A stretch of 64,000 nt of DNA from the NCBI GenBank assembly GCA_038501785.1, contig JBAMJR010000272.1:1288501-1352500 (forward strand), in the 5' to 3' direction. The notes under the pieces were generated by a model, which searched no databases, was not told the DNA's origin, and saw nothing but the letters and a program-made list of their open reading frames with translations. Made by a program: the position numbers and the translations under genes. Positions 51,723 through 62,519 of the stretch are shown here, in pieces; the first letter of the stretch is position 1; each line of letters begins with the position of its first letter. This DNA comes from Myoxocephalus aenaeus. Lineage: Eukaryota; Chordata; Actinopteri; Perciformes; Cottidae.

Positions 51723-54237
51723 GTTGTGGGTTATTAATTGTTGTTATAAAGTTTTAACCGCGACTAAAGTTAGAACCATGATACAAGTTAGAACCATGAC
51801 ACATAAGTAGCTCCGACCGCTGCGCGCACACCAGTGAATTATTTTTTTTTTTATTCTTTTTCTTGTGAAAGCTCATAAGCGTGTTCTATTTTTAGAACAT
51901 GCTTCGCGGGCGACTAGCGTGGTCTCTGCGGGCGACCAGGTGCCCGTGGGCACCGTGTTGGCTACCCCTGCTATACACTCAGACACCACTTTATTAGGTC
52001 ATATTTATTCAAATGTTGAATGTTCAAAGTTAGAATGTCTTGATTCTTTGTACTCCATATTGACATACATGTTGTAGTCAGAATATTAGAATCACCTCAG
52101 AATATATAGTAATCCAGTACAATATCTGATAATGACCTCAATATTACAAAGTAATTAACACTTTACAGTGTGTACAGAAACTGAGTGTTAGTCATCATAA
52201 AAGTAGATGTTATGGCAGAACAATTGCATTGATATGCATTAGGTTGTACAGGAGAACACATTTAAAGAAGCCACTGAATATACATAATAACTAACAACCA
52301 AAGGCACAGGTTTGAGACTTACCAAGTGTTGCTTTAAAATTACTGATTATTTTTTACCTTGTTGATTGGAAACCAAAACCCTCAACTTGCAATTGATTAT
52401 AAGCACATACGTTTATTTTATTTTTTACATTGAATGACCTTATCATAAAACTTGAAATGGAATAACAGCTAGTCTGGCTCTGTCCTAACAAAATATGCCT
52501 ACAAGCATACCACACAGAGTTTATGTGATTGCCCTCCTGGAGTCACAGCTGATTCTATGGAATTGATGACAGGAAGTGCTTCATTGGGTTGGACCCTGAG
52601 ACAGCACATCAAGGATCCTTGATGTTTGTTTTTTTAACAGTAATAAACTAGTCAACTAGTTTTAGATCAGTGGATGTAATGTCAGTAATCAGTAATGTTT
52701 ATTTTTGTCATTTTAGACTCCAAGCAACCCGAGCATCCATATCACCAGAGATGCCGTCATTCGGTGTTTGATGGTGTACCTTGGGGAATCCACGGATCAC
52801 CTCTTAAAACATTATGATGTAAGTTGAAGTACATGTTGAAATATAAAGAAAGTGATTGATCTCTTTCTCATCTCTTCTACCTTTTATGTTTTGGGATGGT
52901 CAAATCACAAATTCAATCATACCATACCTTCATTTCTCCCAGTAATTTGTGGCAAAAGCTACTGGGTTTTGCAGTTTCTTTGATAATAATTCAGATTAAT
53001 TCATATGACCAGCCTGTTAGTTCAAAATAAGATATTTAAAGTGCTTTTTTAGTTTGTTTCTTTTAATTTACAGATATTTACAAATGTGACTTAGTTCAAA
53101 TGTTTGTGAAACAGATTGTACGCTTTTTAACAAAACACTTTTGCAAAACATTATCTCTGAAATTTCTAAATCACTTATGTAAATGAGGTTATGGCAGCTA
53201 CAGGTTTTCTTGTTCAAAGGGTTGGAAGCAATTTGGTAGATGTTCAATCAGGACCTTATCTTTTGGCTGTACAGTCCGTAATACACAATCTTCTTGCTAT
53301 TTCAGGATGCTGATGAAGAAAGTGAGTCGCAGGACCTTGCCATGCAAAAAATGAAAATCTACACGGTGGAGGGTCCAGACGATGTCGGTATCGTTTTAGA
53401 CGGAATAAAAGTTCTGACTGCTCTTGATAACATTCCAAGGGCTTGCTGCATGCTGGTTGGGTTGGCGTATGCAGTCAACCTTGCCTATCCAAAGGAGCTC
53501 CGATACACATTCGAGGTCTTCCTACTGGAGCTGGACTGTTCAAAGCTGTCCCCTAAAGTAAACAGCCTGAAGAACAAACTGCTAAGTAAATAGAATGGAC
53601 CTTTGCAAAAAAAGTGTTATTTAGTTATGTTACTGTTCGAACTCTCATGTGATTAAGTTCAACTCGTTCAAAGCTTGAGCTTATTATTTTTTTAAGGATC
53701 CCAGTGAGAAGTGTAGTTTGCCTCTTCAACTGAGTTTTATTGCTGCAGGTGGTTGTTCAATATATAAGCCATCCTCATTTAAAGAATGCCATGTTATTTG
53801 ATGCACAAGCAGCTGTTCGTGAATAGTGATCACCATGTGTTCACCATGATTGCAAATTGTGTGTTTTTATTGAAGAGTTGCACATGGAGAATTTTAGATA
53901 AATGTAACAATGTTGCACAAATAAATGTTTACCTGCTGTACTTTGTATGTATGATGATGATCTGTTGGCTTAAGTTTACTGTGGCACCAAGATGGCATAG
54001 TATTGAGTGAATTAGACATAGACAAATTATGGCAACAAAGTGACAAATAATATTATTGAATATATTTAATGTCCTCTGATACCAAATCAAACTTAGATTT
54101 AAACAATTAATTTAAATTCAGATTAGCAGTGGGAATGTGTTGAATTAAGCAACAATGTGCTAAAGTGTGAGTTGATATAATTGATTTTATTCAGAAAACC
54201 CAACTTAATTTCACCCAGATAATTAATATATACGACT

Positions 54238-54429
54238 CAACTTCACCCAAATATTCAGTAAATGTAAATCAACTTCACCCAAATATTCAGTAAATGTAAA
54301 TCAACTTCACCCAAATATTCAGTAAATGTAAATCAACTTCACCCAAATATTCAGTAAATGTAAATCAACTTCACCCAAATATTCAGTAAATGTAAATCAA
54401 CTTCACCCAAATATTCAGTAAATGTAAAT
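54238..54429. repeat. Six tandem copies of a 32-bp repeat, likely subterminal array of element B
   Basis: The unit caacttcacccaaatattca gtaaatgtaaat starts at 54238, 54270, 54302, 54334, 54366 and 54398, with virtually no divergence. A degenerate unit (caacttaatttcacccagat) precedes it. Subterminal arrays are usual in EnSpm-type elements, so this may mark the right side of element B. A terminal inverted repeat beyond it was not found; the Penelope fragment begins at about 54627. Confidence 0.9.
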
Positions 54430-54626
54430 TACTTTTGATGAAATTCTAAGTAAACATAAGTCATTTTCATTGTGAAATGTATTTGTATTTACTAAATATA
54501 TTTGGTCTATATAACTCATCATTTGGCGCTCTATTACTAAATCAAACACATTTTAATAATGTTTAGATTTAATTAATCTATTCAATACTTTTTATTAATT
54601 ATATTAATTGTCACTTTGTTTTGCAG

Positions 54627-55830
54627 CAGCGAAACCTATTGTACAGCGGGCCGGTTCCATCAGCAGGGCCATGGCAGCAGGCAGGACTGGTTCCGGGCTG
54701 ATTGACTCTTTTCTCAATCCTCTCTCCATGACCCATCCCAGTTATATCAAGGACACATCATTTTGTTAATTTGGTTAAGGATCTAATAATCCCACAAAAC
54801 GCTATTCTCTTCACCATTGACATTGATAGTTTATACACCAACATTGACAGTACAGAAGGAATACAAGCAGTTAAAGAAGCCTTTCAAAAAAATCCCAACA
54901 AACAGACCTGAAAAAGAACTAATCCAGCTCTTGGAAATCAATTTAAATTGTAATGACTTCACATTCAATCAGGAATTCTTCTTACAGATTAAAGGAACGG
55001 CTATGGGGAAAAAGTTTGCCCCGGCATATGCCAATATTTTCATGGCACAGTCGGAGACTTCAGCCCTTGAGGCTTTGAATTTGAGAAATGCATCAATATT
55101 CTACGCTCACCGGGTGTGGTGAGCGGAGACTCAGGTGCAGAGGAAGGAGACCGAGGCAGGTTTAGGGAGGCAAAAATCCAAAACGTCCTTTACTTAGGAA
55201 AAAAACAAACTTAAAACAAAGAACTGGTAGGCTTACAACAAGGCGAGTGACGAGCGACATGGACCACACATAATACAAAGACAACCCGACAGGGGACAAG
55301 GGAAAGCGGGGGAGTATATATAGGGGAGGGGAAACACAGGTGAAGGGAATCACACTAATGGGAGTGGCTGAGGGCAGGTGCAGGGGATCACAATCAAAGA
55401 CAAGCACAAGACAAACCAACATCATGACACTCGGTCTATAAAAATAAAATCCACAAAGAGTCTTGAATCAGTCGATTTCCTCGACAACCACTTTCAAAGG
55501 CAACAACTTCTCTGAACACATTGGACGTTAAGGTTTTCTTTAAAGAGACGGACACTCATACTTTTCTTTTCAAAAATAGTTTTCATCCTAAGCATACTTT
55601 TGCAGGCCTCATTAAATCTCAGTTACTCAGATTTCACAGAATTTGCACCAGACCTGAAGACTTTAAACAAGCAGTCAAAATCCTATTTCAAGCCCTGTCC
55701 ACCCTGTACTGCAGGTCCTTATTACTCGGTCCAAACCAAATCCAAAAATAGCATTAGACTACCTACTAGAATGTACTACAGACTCCTCCTACTGGGAGTA
55801 AAAGATGAGACGTGGGGAATTGCTAAATGA
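54627..55830 (+). pseudogene. Penelope-like element (Neptune type) reverse transcriptase fragment
   Basis: In changing frames: IVQRAGSISRAMAAGRTGSG then LIDSFLNPLSM, HPSYIKDTSHFVN, LFTIDIDSLYTNIDS, FNQEFFLQIKGTAMGKKFAP then AYANIFMA, and, after an insertion at 55103-55435, LDVKVFFKETDTHTFLFKNS and HPKHTFAGLIKSQLLRFHRI. QIKGTAMG-x-K-x-APxYANxFM is diagnostic of Penelope-type RTs. The catalytic YLDD region is lost at the insertion point. Several frameshifts are present. The GIY-YIG endonuclease was not found. Confidence 0.82.
55103..55435. mobile_element. Unclassified 333-bp insertion in the Penelope fragment
   Basis: The block from caccgggtgtggtgagcgga to aacatcatgacactcggt breaks the Penelope RT. 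Its interior is purine-rich (acaaagacaacccgacaggg, ggggagtatatataggggag) and ends in aggtgcaggggatcacaatc. The ends show ca(c)cgg / cactcgg similarity but no clear inverted repeat. I have an impression that this is a common teleost repeat but cannot name it. Confidence 0.5.
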
Positions 55831-55849
55831 CATTTGCCGGCCAGTGCAC

Positions 55850-56130
55850 TGCCGTGGGTCTCCATTCAACTTCAAAGCCGTCGGGCGATGTGGGGAGATT
55901 CATGAGTAATCGAATATATCCTAACCCTGATTGGGGCAATTTCATATACAGTTTATAAGTACTATTCATACCTAAACCCAACTCCTAACCCTATATGTGA
56001 TATGTTGATGTACAAGCGTATAGTACAATCTTTGAATACAAAGTGTGGGTAACATGTTCTGTATGACACTGTGACATATTGCTGTGCGTCAACTCTTGTG
56101 CAGGCAATCAATCTCCTGCAAAATGCTTTT
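55850..56130. other. No gene recognised
   Basis: Unassigned sequence. It includes an aaccctga/aacccaactcctaaccct stretch (55920-56000) of the kind often seen in degenerate repeats. Confidence 0.4.
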
Positions 56131-56139
56131 AATGTTGTT

Positions 56140-56336
56140 CAAAATACCCTTTTTCAACTGAAACTTGTTATCTTATCTTACACTTATTTTAATACCCATT
56201 GCACTGTTGTTGTTGTTGTTTGTTGATTGTTGTTTGTCTCGTCTAACGTCCCATGTCCAATGTATGCACCTTCCGCCTCAAAAAATTCCTCGTTTGTGAA
56301 AACATTCCTGGCAATAAACAGTTTCTGATTCTGATT
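56140..56336 (+). mobile_element. LINE 3' tail
   Basis: Ends gcaataaacagtttctgatt ctgattt, the same tail style as the Rex1-like LINE at 27466 (gattctgattctgat). A ttgttgttgttgtttg run precedes it. Probably a 5'-truncated LINE consisting of little more than its 3' UTR. Confidence 0.55.
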
Positions 56337-56698
56337 TAAATACAGATAAGACAAAACTTGTTGTTTTCAAACAGTCGGAGTAGGCCACAGAACATCCCTT
56401 CGGTGGTCACTCTTGAAGGAAGTGAAATAGTGGTTGTTGACTCTTATAAACATCTTGGTATTCTGATTGACTCCCTCACTTTTCAGCCACATGTACAGTA
56501 CCTGGTGAAAAAGTTGAGATTAAAACTGGGTTTTTATTTTCAAAAATAAACTGTGCTTTTCCAATGTAAAAAAGTGATTAGTTGCTACTACTTTTTTACC
56601 TGTGTTGGACTATGGCGATCTTCTTTATATGCATGCCTCTACTCATCGTAGGGTGGATGCAGCTTACCATGCTTCGCTGCGGTTCATTACAAACTGTA
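56337..56698 (+). pseudogene. Non-LTR retrotransposon RT C-terminal fragment
   Basis: In broken frames: PSVVTLEGSEIVVVDSYKHL then GILIDSLTFQPHVQYLVKKL, RLKLGFYF, YFFTCVGLWRSSLYACLYSS and finally SLRFITNC. This is the region after the RT catalytic centre in L2/CR1-like LINEs of fish. It is cut at 56698 by an EnSpm-type end. Confidence 0.7.
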
Positions 56699-57244
56699 CA
56701 CTGTAAGAAACGCACTGTGAAATTCACAGTTATTAACTGGCAGCCATTGACAAGTAACTTACTGTAAAAATAAATCACAGTAGATAACTATGAGCTAAAT
56801 CACAGTAAATAACTGGCAGCCATTGACAAGTAACTTACTGTAAAAATAAATCACAGTAGATAACTATGAGCTAAATCACAGTAAATAACTGGCAGCCATT
56901 GACAAGTAACTTACTGTAAAAATAAATCACAGTAGATAACTATGAGCTAAATCACAGTAAATAACTGGCAGCCATTGACAAGTAACTTACTGTAAAAATA
57001 AATCACAGTAGATAACTATGAGCTAAATCACAGTAAATAACTGGCAGCCATTGACAAGTAACTTACTGTAAAAATAAATCACAGTAGATAACTATGAGCT
57101 AAATCACAGTAAATAACTGGCAGCCATTGACAAGTAACTTACTGTGAAACAAAACACAGTATATAACTAGCAGCTATTGTAAATAATAATCACAGTAAGT
57201 AACTGGCAGCCATTGACAAGTAACTTACTGTGAAAAAAAGTCAG
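56699..57244. mobile_element. EnSpm-like element end with 76-bp subterminal tandem repeats
   Basis: Starts CACTGTAAGAAACGCACTGT, the CACTG-type terminus of fish EnSpm elements, directly abutting interrupted LINE coding sequence. It is followed by six near-identical 76-bp units (aactggcagccattgacaag, taacttactgtaaaaataaa, tcacagtagataactatgag), with ggcagcc at 56739, 56815, 56891, 56967, 57043 and 57119, then diverged units. The other end was not found, so either the copy is truncated or its far end is unrecognisable here. Confidence 0.75.
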
Positions 57245-58640
57245 TTATGTTACCATGTATTGTATTTTTAAATACAGTAGCAGTGTTTTGAATGTGAAAT
57301 CAAACAAAGTAATTAAAGTAGTTACTGTATTTTTGGTTACAACATATATACTGCCATAATAATAATAACTGCAAGAAGAAAGCAAACAATATATTTTAAA
57401 CAATTTATTCTTAATTCTTGAACAGTAGCAAGAATAACACATTTTTCCTTTGCCAATACAAGTATACCGTGGCTTCAACAAACATAATGCACTAGGAATT
57501 TTGTCTTCTTTTGATAACCCAAAATGTCTTCTAAAATATGCATAACTGACAAGCATCTCTAAACATTTAAAATATTAGCAGTCATAAAACGATGGCTATT
57601 AATATCCCAAAACATGAATATTGCATTATTTGAAATGGTAACAAATGACAACACACTGAACAATAAGGCACTGTTTGGTAAATATTAAATAACAGGGGGA
57701 AAAAAACTGATTAAATGCAGACATCAAGCTCTTGCTCTGTTATTGAATGAGGACGAGGGGAAAATTATATAGTTTGCTAATATAGCAAATATTAGCAATA
57801 TTAGTCTGTTCTAACCACACCTTCCGGCATAAAAACAGGAAGTCAGTGGTAAATCTTGCTTGATTTGATTGGCTGCCTCGGTCAATTGTGACATTGACAT
57901 GCTTCTTTTTTTTTTTTTTTACTTTGCGCCTGGTGCTGACAAGTTGCGAATATTTAAACTTAAATCATTTAATTTAGTGTATAATGTTATGAACCCCCAC
58001 CCTCCCAACCCAAATTTCCAGGCAACCTCTGAAATGGCAGCTCATGTAGCTTTATAATAAAAAGGTACCTGAGCTGCCATTTCAGTGACTGGCATCTTGG
58101 CAGTAGGATTTAGTGTGCAACCGTGCCTTGATCATTATGGCTTTCATGTTTTTATGTCTTATGCTAAACAGGACATGATAATGTGTATTAGTAGAGGTTT
58201 TTCTCTAAAAACAAATGTTGTAAAACTTTAAAAGTACACTCTCCCTGCTCTCTGAAACATTTATTAAGGATTCATAATTTATTAATGAGGCATTTAATGA
58301 GCGATTTAGACATTCTAAATAGATCTGTCGTTTAAAATTTGGTAGACACTTACTAAGAGGGAATTCTTGGTCTGATCCAAACTATACTGTAAAGACATTA
58401 AATATGAACAGTATGGAAGGGTTAATAGCCACATATTGGTACCATTTTGTGACTAGTAGGGCAGAAAACCGCAACATCTACTGTGCCTGCACAGAGTTAA
58501 AAAATATCCCCAAGCCCTACGGCTATGCAGTTTACAATTGATATTGTTTTTAAAAAAATGTTGTGTTGTCCTAATTCATGAAAGGAAGTCCATTTACTCA
58601 CAAAGCATTGTTGAGATCTTGAAGAAACAGCACATAGACA
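57245..58640. other. AT-rich region, no gene recognised
   Basis: No supported coding frame. It may include interior of the EnSpm-like element. A poly-T run at 57906-57925 and several short frames without features. Confidence 0.45.
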
Positions 58641-58645
58641 TAGAC

Positions 58646-58783
<138 letters not shown>

Positions 58784-58799
58784 AAGCCATGAATAAACA

Positions 58800-59020
58800 T
58801 GAAAAGATTAGCCACTTGCCCCGAGTTGATCAAGAGTAATGAGTCGCGGTGTCCAGACTCGACTGAAGAGACCCAACATGGTAGAGTCTCACACGGACAC
58901 AAAGTTCAGGAAGCTGAGCGGCTCAGGAAGTTCTGCTTGAGGACTTGTATCTTGACCATCAGGTGTTCACTGTGGATTGGGAAGATCCTCTCTGCAGCCC
59001 AAAAACAGAAACAAAGGCAA
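58800..59020. repeat. Segment with a diverged homologue at 60575-60770
   Basis: Shared order of short blocks: gagtc..gtccagact, gaagac/gaagag, tctcacac/tctcatac followed by gaca, gttcaggaa, ggtgttca, tgtgg and gcccaaaaa/gccagaaaa. The minus strand of both shows an AG after a pyrimidine tract at one end and a GT at the other (clearer at 60575-60770), like an exon. Reading frames contain stops. Possibly an old duplicated exon or repeat; identity unknown. Confidence 0.4.
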
Positions 59021-59399
59021 AGTTAGATTGATGCAGTGCTTGAGCATGATGCCTACACAGAAACATTCACTGCCTTCTGGTGTTAAACTGATCTTCACTG
59101 ACCTAGAAAAAAACAGCACTCTGGAATATCGTTTGGTAAGTCACCTTTATAGTTAATAAAACTTAATAAGTAACAAAAGGACACATTTTACCGCAAAGGC
59201 ATCATCAACACGTGTTAAATGTCTGTAATCGTGCGGCCTACAGATGCCGCCACTCAAGCAATCATCACGTGGTTCATGTTTTATCAACCAGGGTAACTGC
59301 AATCTAATTAATTCTATCAATTAAAAAAATTGGGGGCGCCCCCCCTGAAAAAAACCTCCGCCCCCCTGTAATTTTCTCGATAGCGCCAGATCACAAGTC

Positions 59400-60357
59400 G
59401 TCATTTAAGTTTCTCTTTCCTATAGAACAGGTCTACACCTTGTTCTGTTATTAAACAAACTAAACGGACGTATTTTATTGATCTTATCCACACACAGCTT
59501 GTCATTTCTGTCTAAATGGTCGCGTTAACACTTCTCCTCTGCTCTGCGTCGCGCACAGCGGAGTTCCGCCATGAAGCGTACACACACGTGCGCGCAAACA
59601 CAGGTGAGCGCTGAGCACACAGCAGCGGACAGAGAGCGTTGAAAAATATGTTGCGTGAAAAGCAGACCGCTATATCTGCGTTTTAAACGTTCCAGGGTGA
59701 AGATGGCAACAGCAGCTCTCATGAGAGGAGCACCGGAGCAGCTCTCCTGAACCCGGAGCAGCTCTCCTGCTCAGGTGAAAGAGACAAAGTGCTCGTGTCT
59801 TGTACCAACAATGAGCTGCTGGCTTCACATATTACAAAAGTACAAAGTACACGGATATAAAACTAAGTCATTAATAAATACATGGAGAAATGCCTGTACT
59901 TTCGGGTAAATGTTTACGTTACGCTGTTAACAGGTTACGCTTGTGCATGCGCGACTCGCCGACTTTTGGCTCTTTGCCAGAAGTCTCCGTGACGTCCTTT
60001 CTGCTGTGAATTGTATCAAATCTACAACCCGTTCATAAAGATGTGTAGAGGCTCACTGCTCCACTGATACAACCTGATGCTCACATCTCTGCACTCATTC
60101 TGTTTGGCAAAAAAAAAAAAAGCTTATTGTTTTCCACAATGAGCTATTTAGTAGTAACTAAATATTAGTTATTTTTTGCACAGATATAACTTTATTTTCA
60201 TTGTTGTAAGTGATTGCAATTTAAAAATAAAAAAATGTCTGATGGAGCAATCTGATTTACTTGAAAGTGATTGCAATTTTCTTTATTCTGTTATTTATTA
60301 AAGCACAGATGGAGTCACAAAATGAAGTTATTTACAGAAAAAGTTTGAGAACCACTG
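59400..60357. mobile_element. hAT remnant
   Basis: The right end tatttacagaaaaagtttga gaaccactg (60325-60357) is a very common hAT terminus (cagtggttctcaaac in reverse). The interior aatggtcgcgttaacacttc, tgcgtcgcgcacagcgga and gaaaaatatgttgcgtg resembles the hAT fragment at 32410-32560. The left terminus is not clear; the sequence begins around a gggggcgccccccctg palindrome at 59331. No transposase frame remains. Confidence 0.6.
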
Positions 60358-61397
60358 CTTTAAGTGTTTGTGTCGGTGTCGTCGTCGCCATCGCCGCCCC
60401 CGAAGCTGTAAACCTAGGGGAAACACTGAAAACTATCTTCCAGTTTTATGATGTCTTCTATGTTTGCAAGAAGCTGTTGGCTCGGGCCATGAACCTGAGG
60501 ATGATCCATTGAGTGAAGTTTGAGTTGTGCTTGCACCTATCATTTGCTACACTGAACTATAACACTGCTTACCTTAATTAGCCTTGATAAGACTGGTGTC
60601 TGAGTCATTGGGTCCAGACTGAAGACAGGTGGGACAGAATCTCATACAGACATGGCATGATGTTCAGGAAACTGGAACTTTGGGCAGGTGTTCATTTCAG
60701 CTTCAAGACCCAGGTCAATCTGGTGTTCGTTGTGGGCTCACGTGATCCCGCTACAGCCAGAAAAAAAAAGACAAAACATTAACAATAATTACAGTAACAA
60801 CAATACCAATAATGTAACTTTATATAGCACTGTTAACGTTGCTAAGTGGTTCTCACAATAAAAAAATTGTAAAATGTAAAAAAAGAGTGGAATAAAATAT
60901 TTCATAAAAAGGCCAATATTGTATAGTATATAAAAAAAATGCAGTAGTATAATAGTATAGTATGTTAAAAAAGTCATAGTATGTAAACATTTTTTTAATA
61001 AATTGACAGTAAAATAAATACAAAATATTATTATGCAATGCCTAGATTTATGCAGTGTTTAACACCAACAATACATGCATACACTGTCTGAACATGAAAT
61101 GGCTACACAGTGCTAACAAAAATAGATGACCCTAAAGCCTTCTGTTGTCAAATTAATATACACTGAACTTTACAACAAACTTACCACTATTTATCCTTGA
61201 CAAAACGTGTATCCAATCATAGACTAGTGGAACAGCAAAGAAGGTGATGAGGTCCATGTGACGGTCCATGCTGGCCATCCTAGTCACACCTGAAAGAAAG
61301 AGTAAGGCAATAAAAGACATACAGCCTCTTCGGTAAAAAAACGAAATCATCTCAAACATCAAATTTTACTCTTTACAATGCAAACGTTGTAATTGAA
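60358..61397. other. No gene recognised; contains the homologue of 58800-59020
   Basis: 60575-60770 is the second copy of the paired segment described at 58800-59020. The rest is AT-rich sequence with short frames lacking features. Confidence 0.4.
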
Positions 61398-61545
61398 AAT
61401 GAAGTGGCTAAATTCTCACTCACTCATAACATGTTGTTATCGTAGAGACCAAGGTTTGATTCCAGGTGGGCCCTGCAGATTATCCCCTCTCGCTCCACTG
61501 GGTTTCCTGTCTGTCTCTCTACTAAATCTTAAAAAAAAAATAAAC
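61398..61545 (+). repeat. Probable tRNA-derived SINE
   Basis: agtggctaaattctcactca resembles a degenerate tRNA-like A-box region, and ggtttgattcc at 61453-61463 a B box (consensus GGTTCGANTCC). A body (cctctcgctccactgggttt, cctgtctgtctctctac) and an A-rich tail (61529-61543) follow. This is the architecture of fish tRNA SINEs. The family is not identified. Confidence 0.5.
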
Positions 61546-61866
61546 AAATTAATTACATTTTACAAGATACAAGTAAATAGTCTTAATTATCTGTACAAAC
61601 TGGTCTTGACTCTGAGGGAGACTCCCTTTGGTGACGTTCTCATCTGATAATGTGGGCAGTAAATGAAGACTTGAACATGAACACGTGTTTGCATCCAGTC
61701 ACTGGACAGCGCACGAGTCCTTCCACAAGAAGCTCCTTCTCAGGAGCTGTGTCGTGTCTTCACACCACGTTCACACAACGCCACAGCGCATTTATAAGCG
61801 GTCACATGGACAGCTGTCCTAACGGACAGCGGAGATGTTAATGTCATGCCTCCGGTATAAAGAGCC
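61546..61866. other. Spacer before piggyBac, no gene recognised
   Basis: Ordinary sequence with short frames only. It ends at the TTAA that starts the piggyBac copy. Confidence 0.4.
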
Positions 61867-62252
61867 TTAACCCTCTGAGGTCGGCGCCCGCGTCGAAGCG
61901 GGCGGGAAGGTGTTTTAAGTTTCTAATAAAATCATATCGTCGCGATTATACGTCACAGAGATATGGTTTAAAATCTGGCCGAACGAGTAGACGCTCCACT
62001 TCCTTGTCCTATTCCCGCGTCATCTTACGTAATTCACACAGCAAATGGTGAGCATATAAACACGGACATGTAATATGACAAGATTGTAAACCTTCACTGT
62101 GATTCGTCGATGTGTTTCACGAAAAAACAAACCAATGAACACTCAGAAAATCACAAGACACCGCCCACCATAGCTTCATAAATATCTACTGTAGCTTCAT
62201 AAACACCCACAGTAGCTTCATAACACACTGCTGTTTTTAGTCAGAGAGAAAA

Positions 62253-62398
62253 ATGCCGAGCAAACAGTTTTCCCTGCGTGAGGCACTTTTGGAGATTTGC
62301 CGAAGCAGCGACGAGGACGATGTAGGATCAGAGCCTGAAGGCTTTGACTCTGGTGATGAAGAGGACTACGCCAACAGAAGAGATCCATTTGAAGATCG
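62253..62398 (+). CDS. piggyBac transposase, N-terminal exon (partial)
   Basis: The ATG at 62253 lies in a good context (gaaaaATGCCG). It opens MPSKQFSLREALLEICRSSD, followed by an acidic stretch (EDDVGSEPEGFDSGDEEDY) and RRDPFEDR. Acidic N-termini of this kind are usual for PGBD-like piggyBac transposases. The exon ends at GATCG|GTAAGT (62398), a strong donor, after 48 codons plus two bases. The DDE core and the C-terminal cysteine-rich domain would be in later exons beyond 64000, after a tandem array in the intron. The frame is intact in what is visible. Confidence 0.75.
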
Positions 62399-62519
62399 GT
62401 AAGTGTCTTTACTAAACTTTGTTTTTGCAATAGCCTATTTATGTTAGCAAAGCATAGACCCTGCTGGATCTCCGTTACGGCACGGTAGTAGTAATAGTTA
62501 CTACAGTATCGTGTGTGAG

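Larger units (their letters stand above)
49582..51970. mobile_element. Non-autonomous hAT in an intron of the SAMD3-like gene
   Basis: Left end caggggtcaccaacc and right end ...gttggctacccctg are terminal inverted repeats (caggggt..ccaac). The 8-bp direct repeat ctatacac flanks it at 49574-49581 and 51971-51978, the expected hAT target duplication. The element is 2389 bases including a nested hAT at 50155-51722. A further common fish repeat start (tagggctgggcggtatggcc) lies at about 49765. The subterminal part 51885-51950 is shared with 32304-32380. Confidence 0.88.
47801..53593 (+). pseudogene. Element B gene 2: SAMD3-like protein with PB1-like N-terminus, 4 coding exons
   Basis: The first exon follows acceptor tcttgtcag at 47790, with ATG at 47801. 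Residues 1-80 (MAAKLRVIIEDRIEKLDLPS ... FSLQYLDSDFQDYFTLHQSD) look like a PB1/ubiquitin-like domain. A Ser-rich linker and a conserved block follow (PWPKQFYIPRFAYETEMCLD, ISDVAEALVSKYPCLKEPGS). Exons: 47801-48838, 49266-49412, 52717-52818 and 53306-53593, all phase 0. The C-terminal exon has MLVGLAYAVNLAYPKELRYT. Two in-frame TGA codons (48518-48520 and 48608-48610) interrupt an otherwise open exon 1; the first sits where an Arg CGA would fit, suggesting CpG decay. Fish annotation often calls such proteins SAMD3-like. Its position beside the C2H2 transposase and its presence in element A indicate a transposon-encoded accessory protein of unknown role. Confidence 0.72.

Noticed and set aside
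61398..61545. Functional tRNA gene
   Set aside because: The B-box match is imperfect, no cloverleaf with paired acceptor arms could be built, and an A-rich tail follows. A SINE is more likely.
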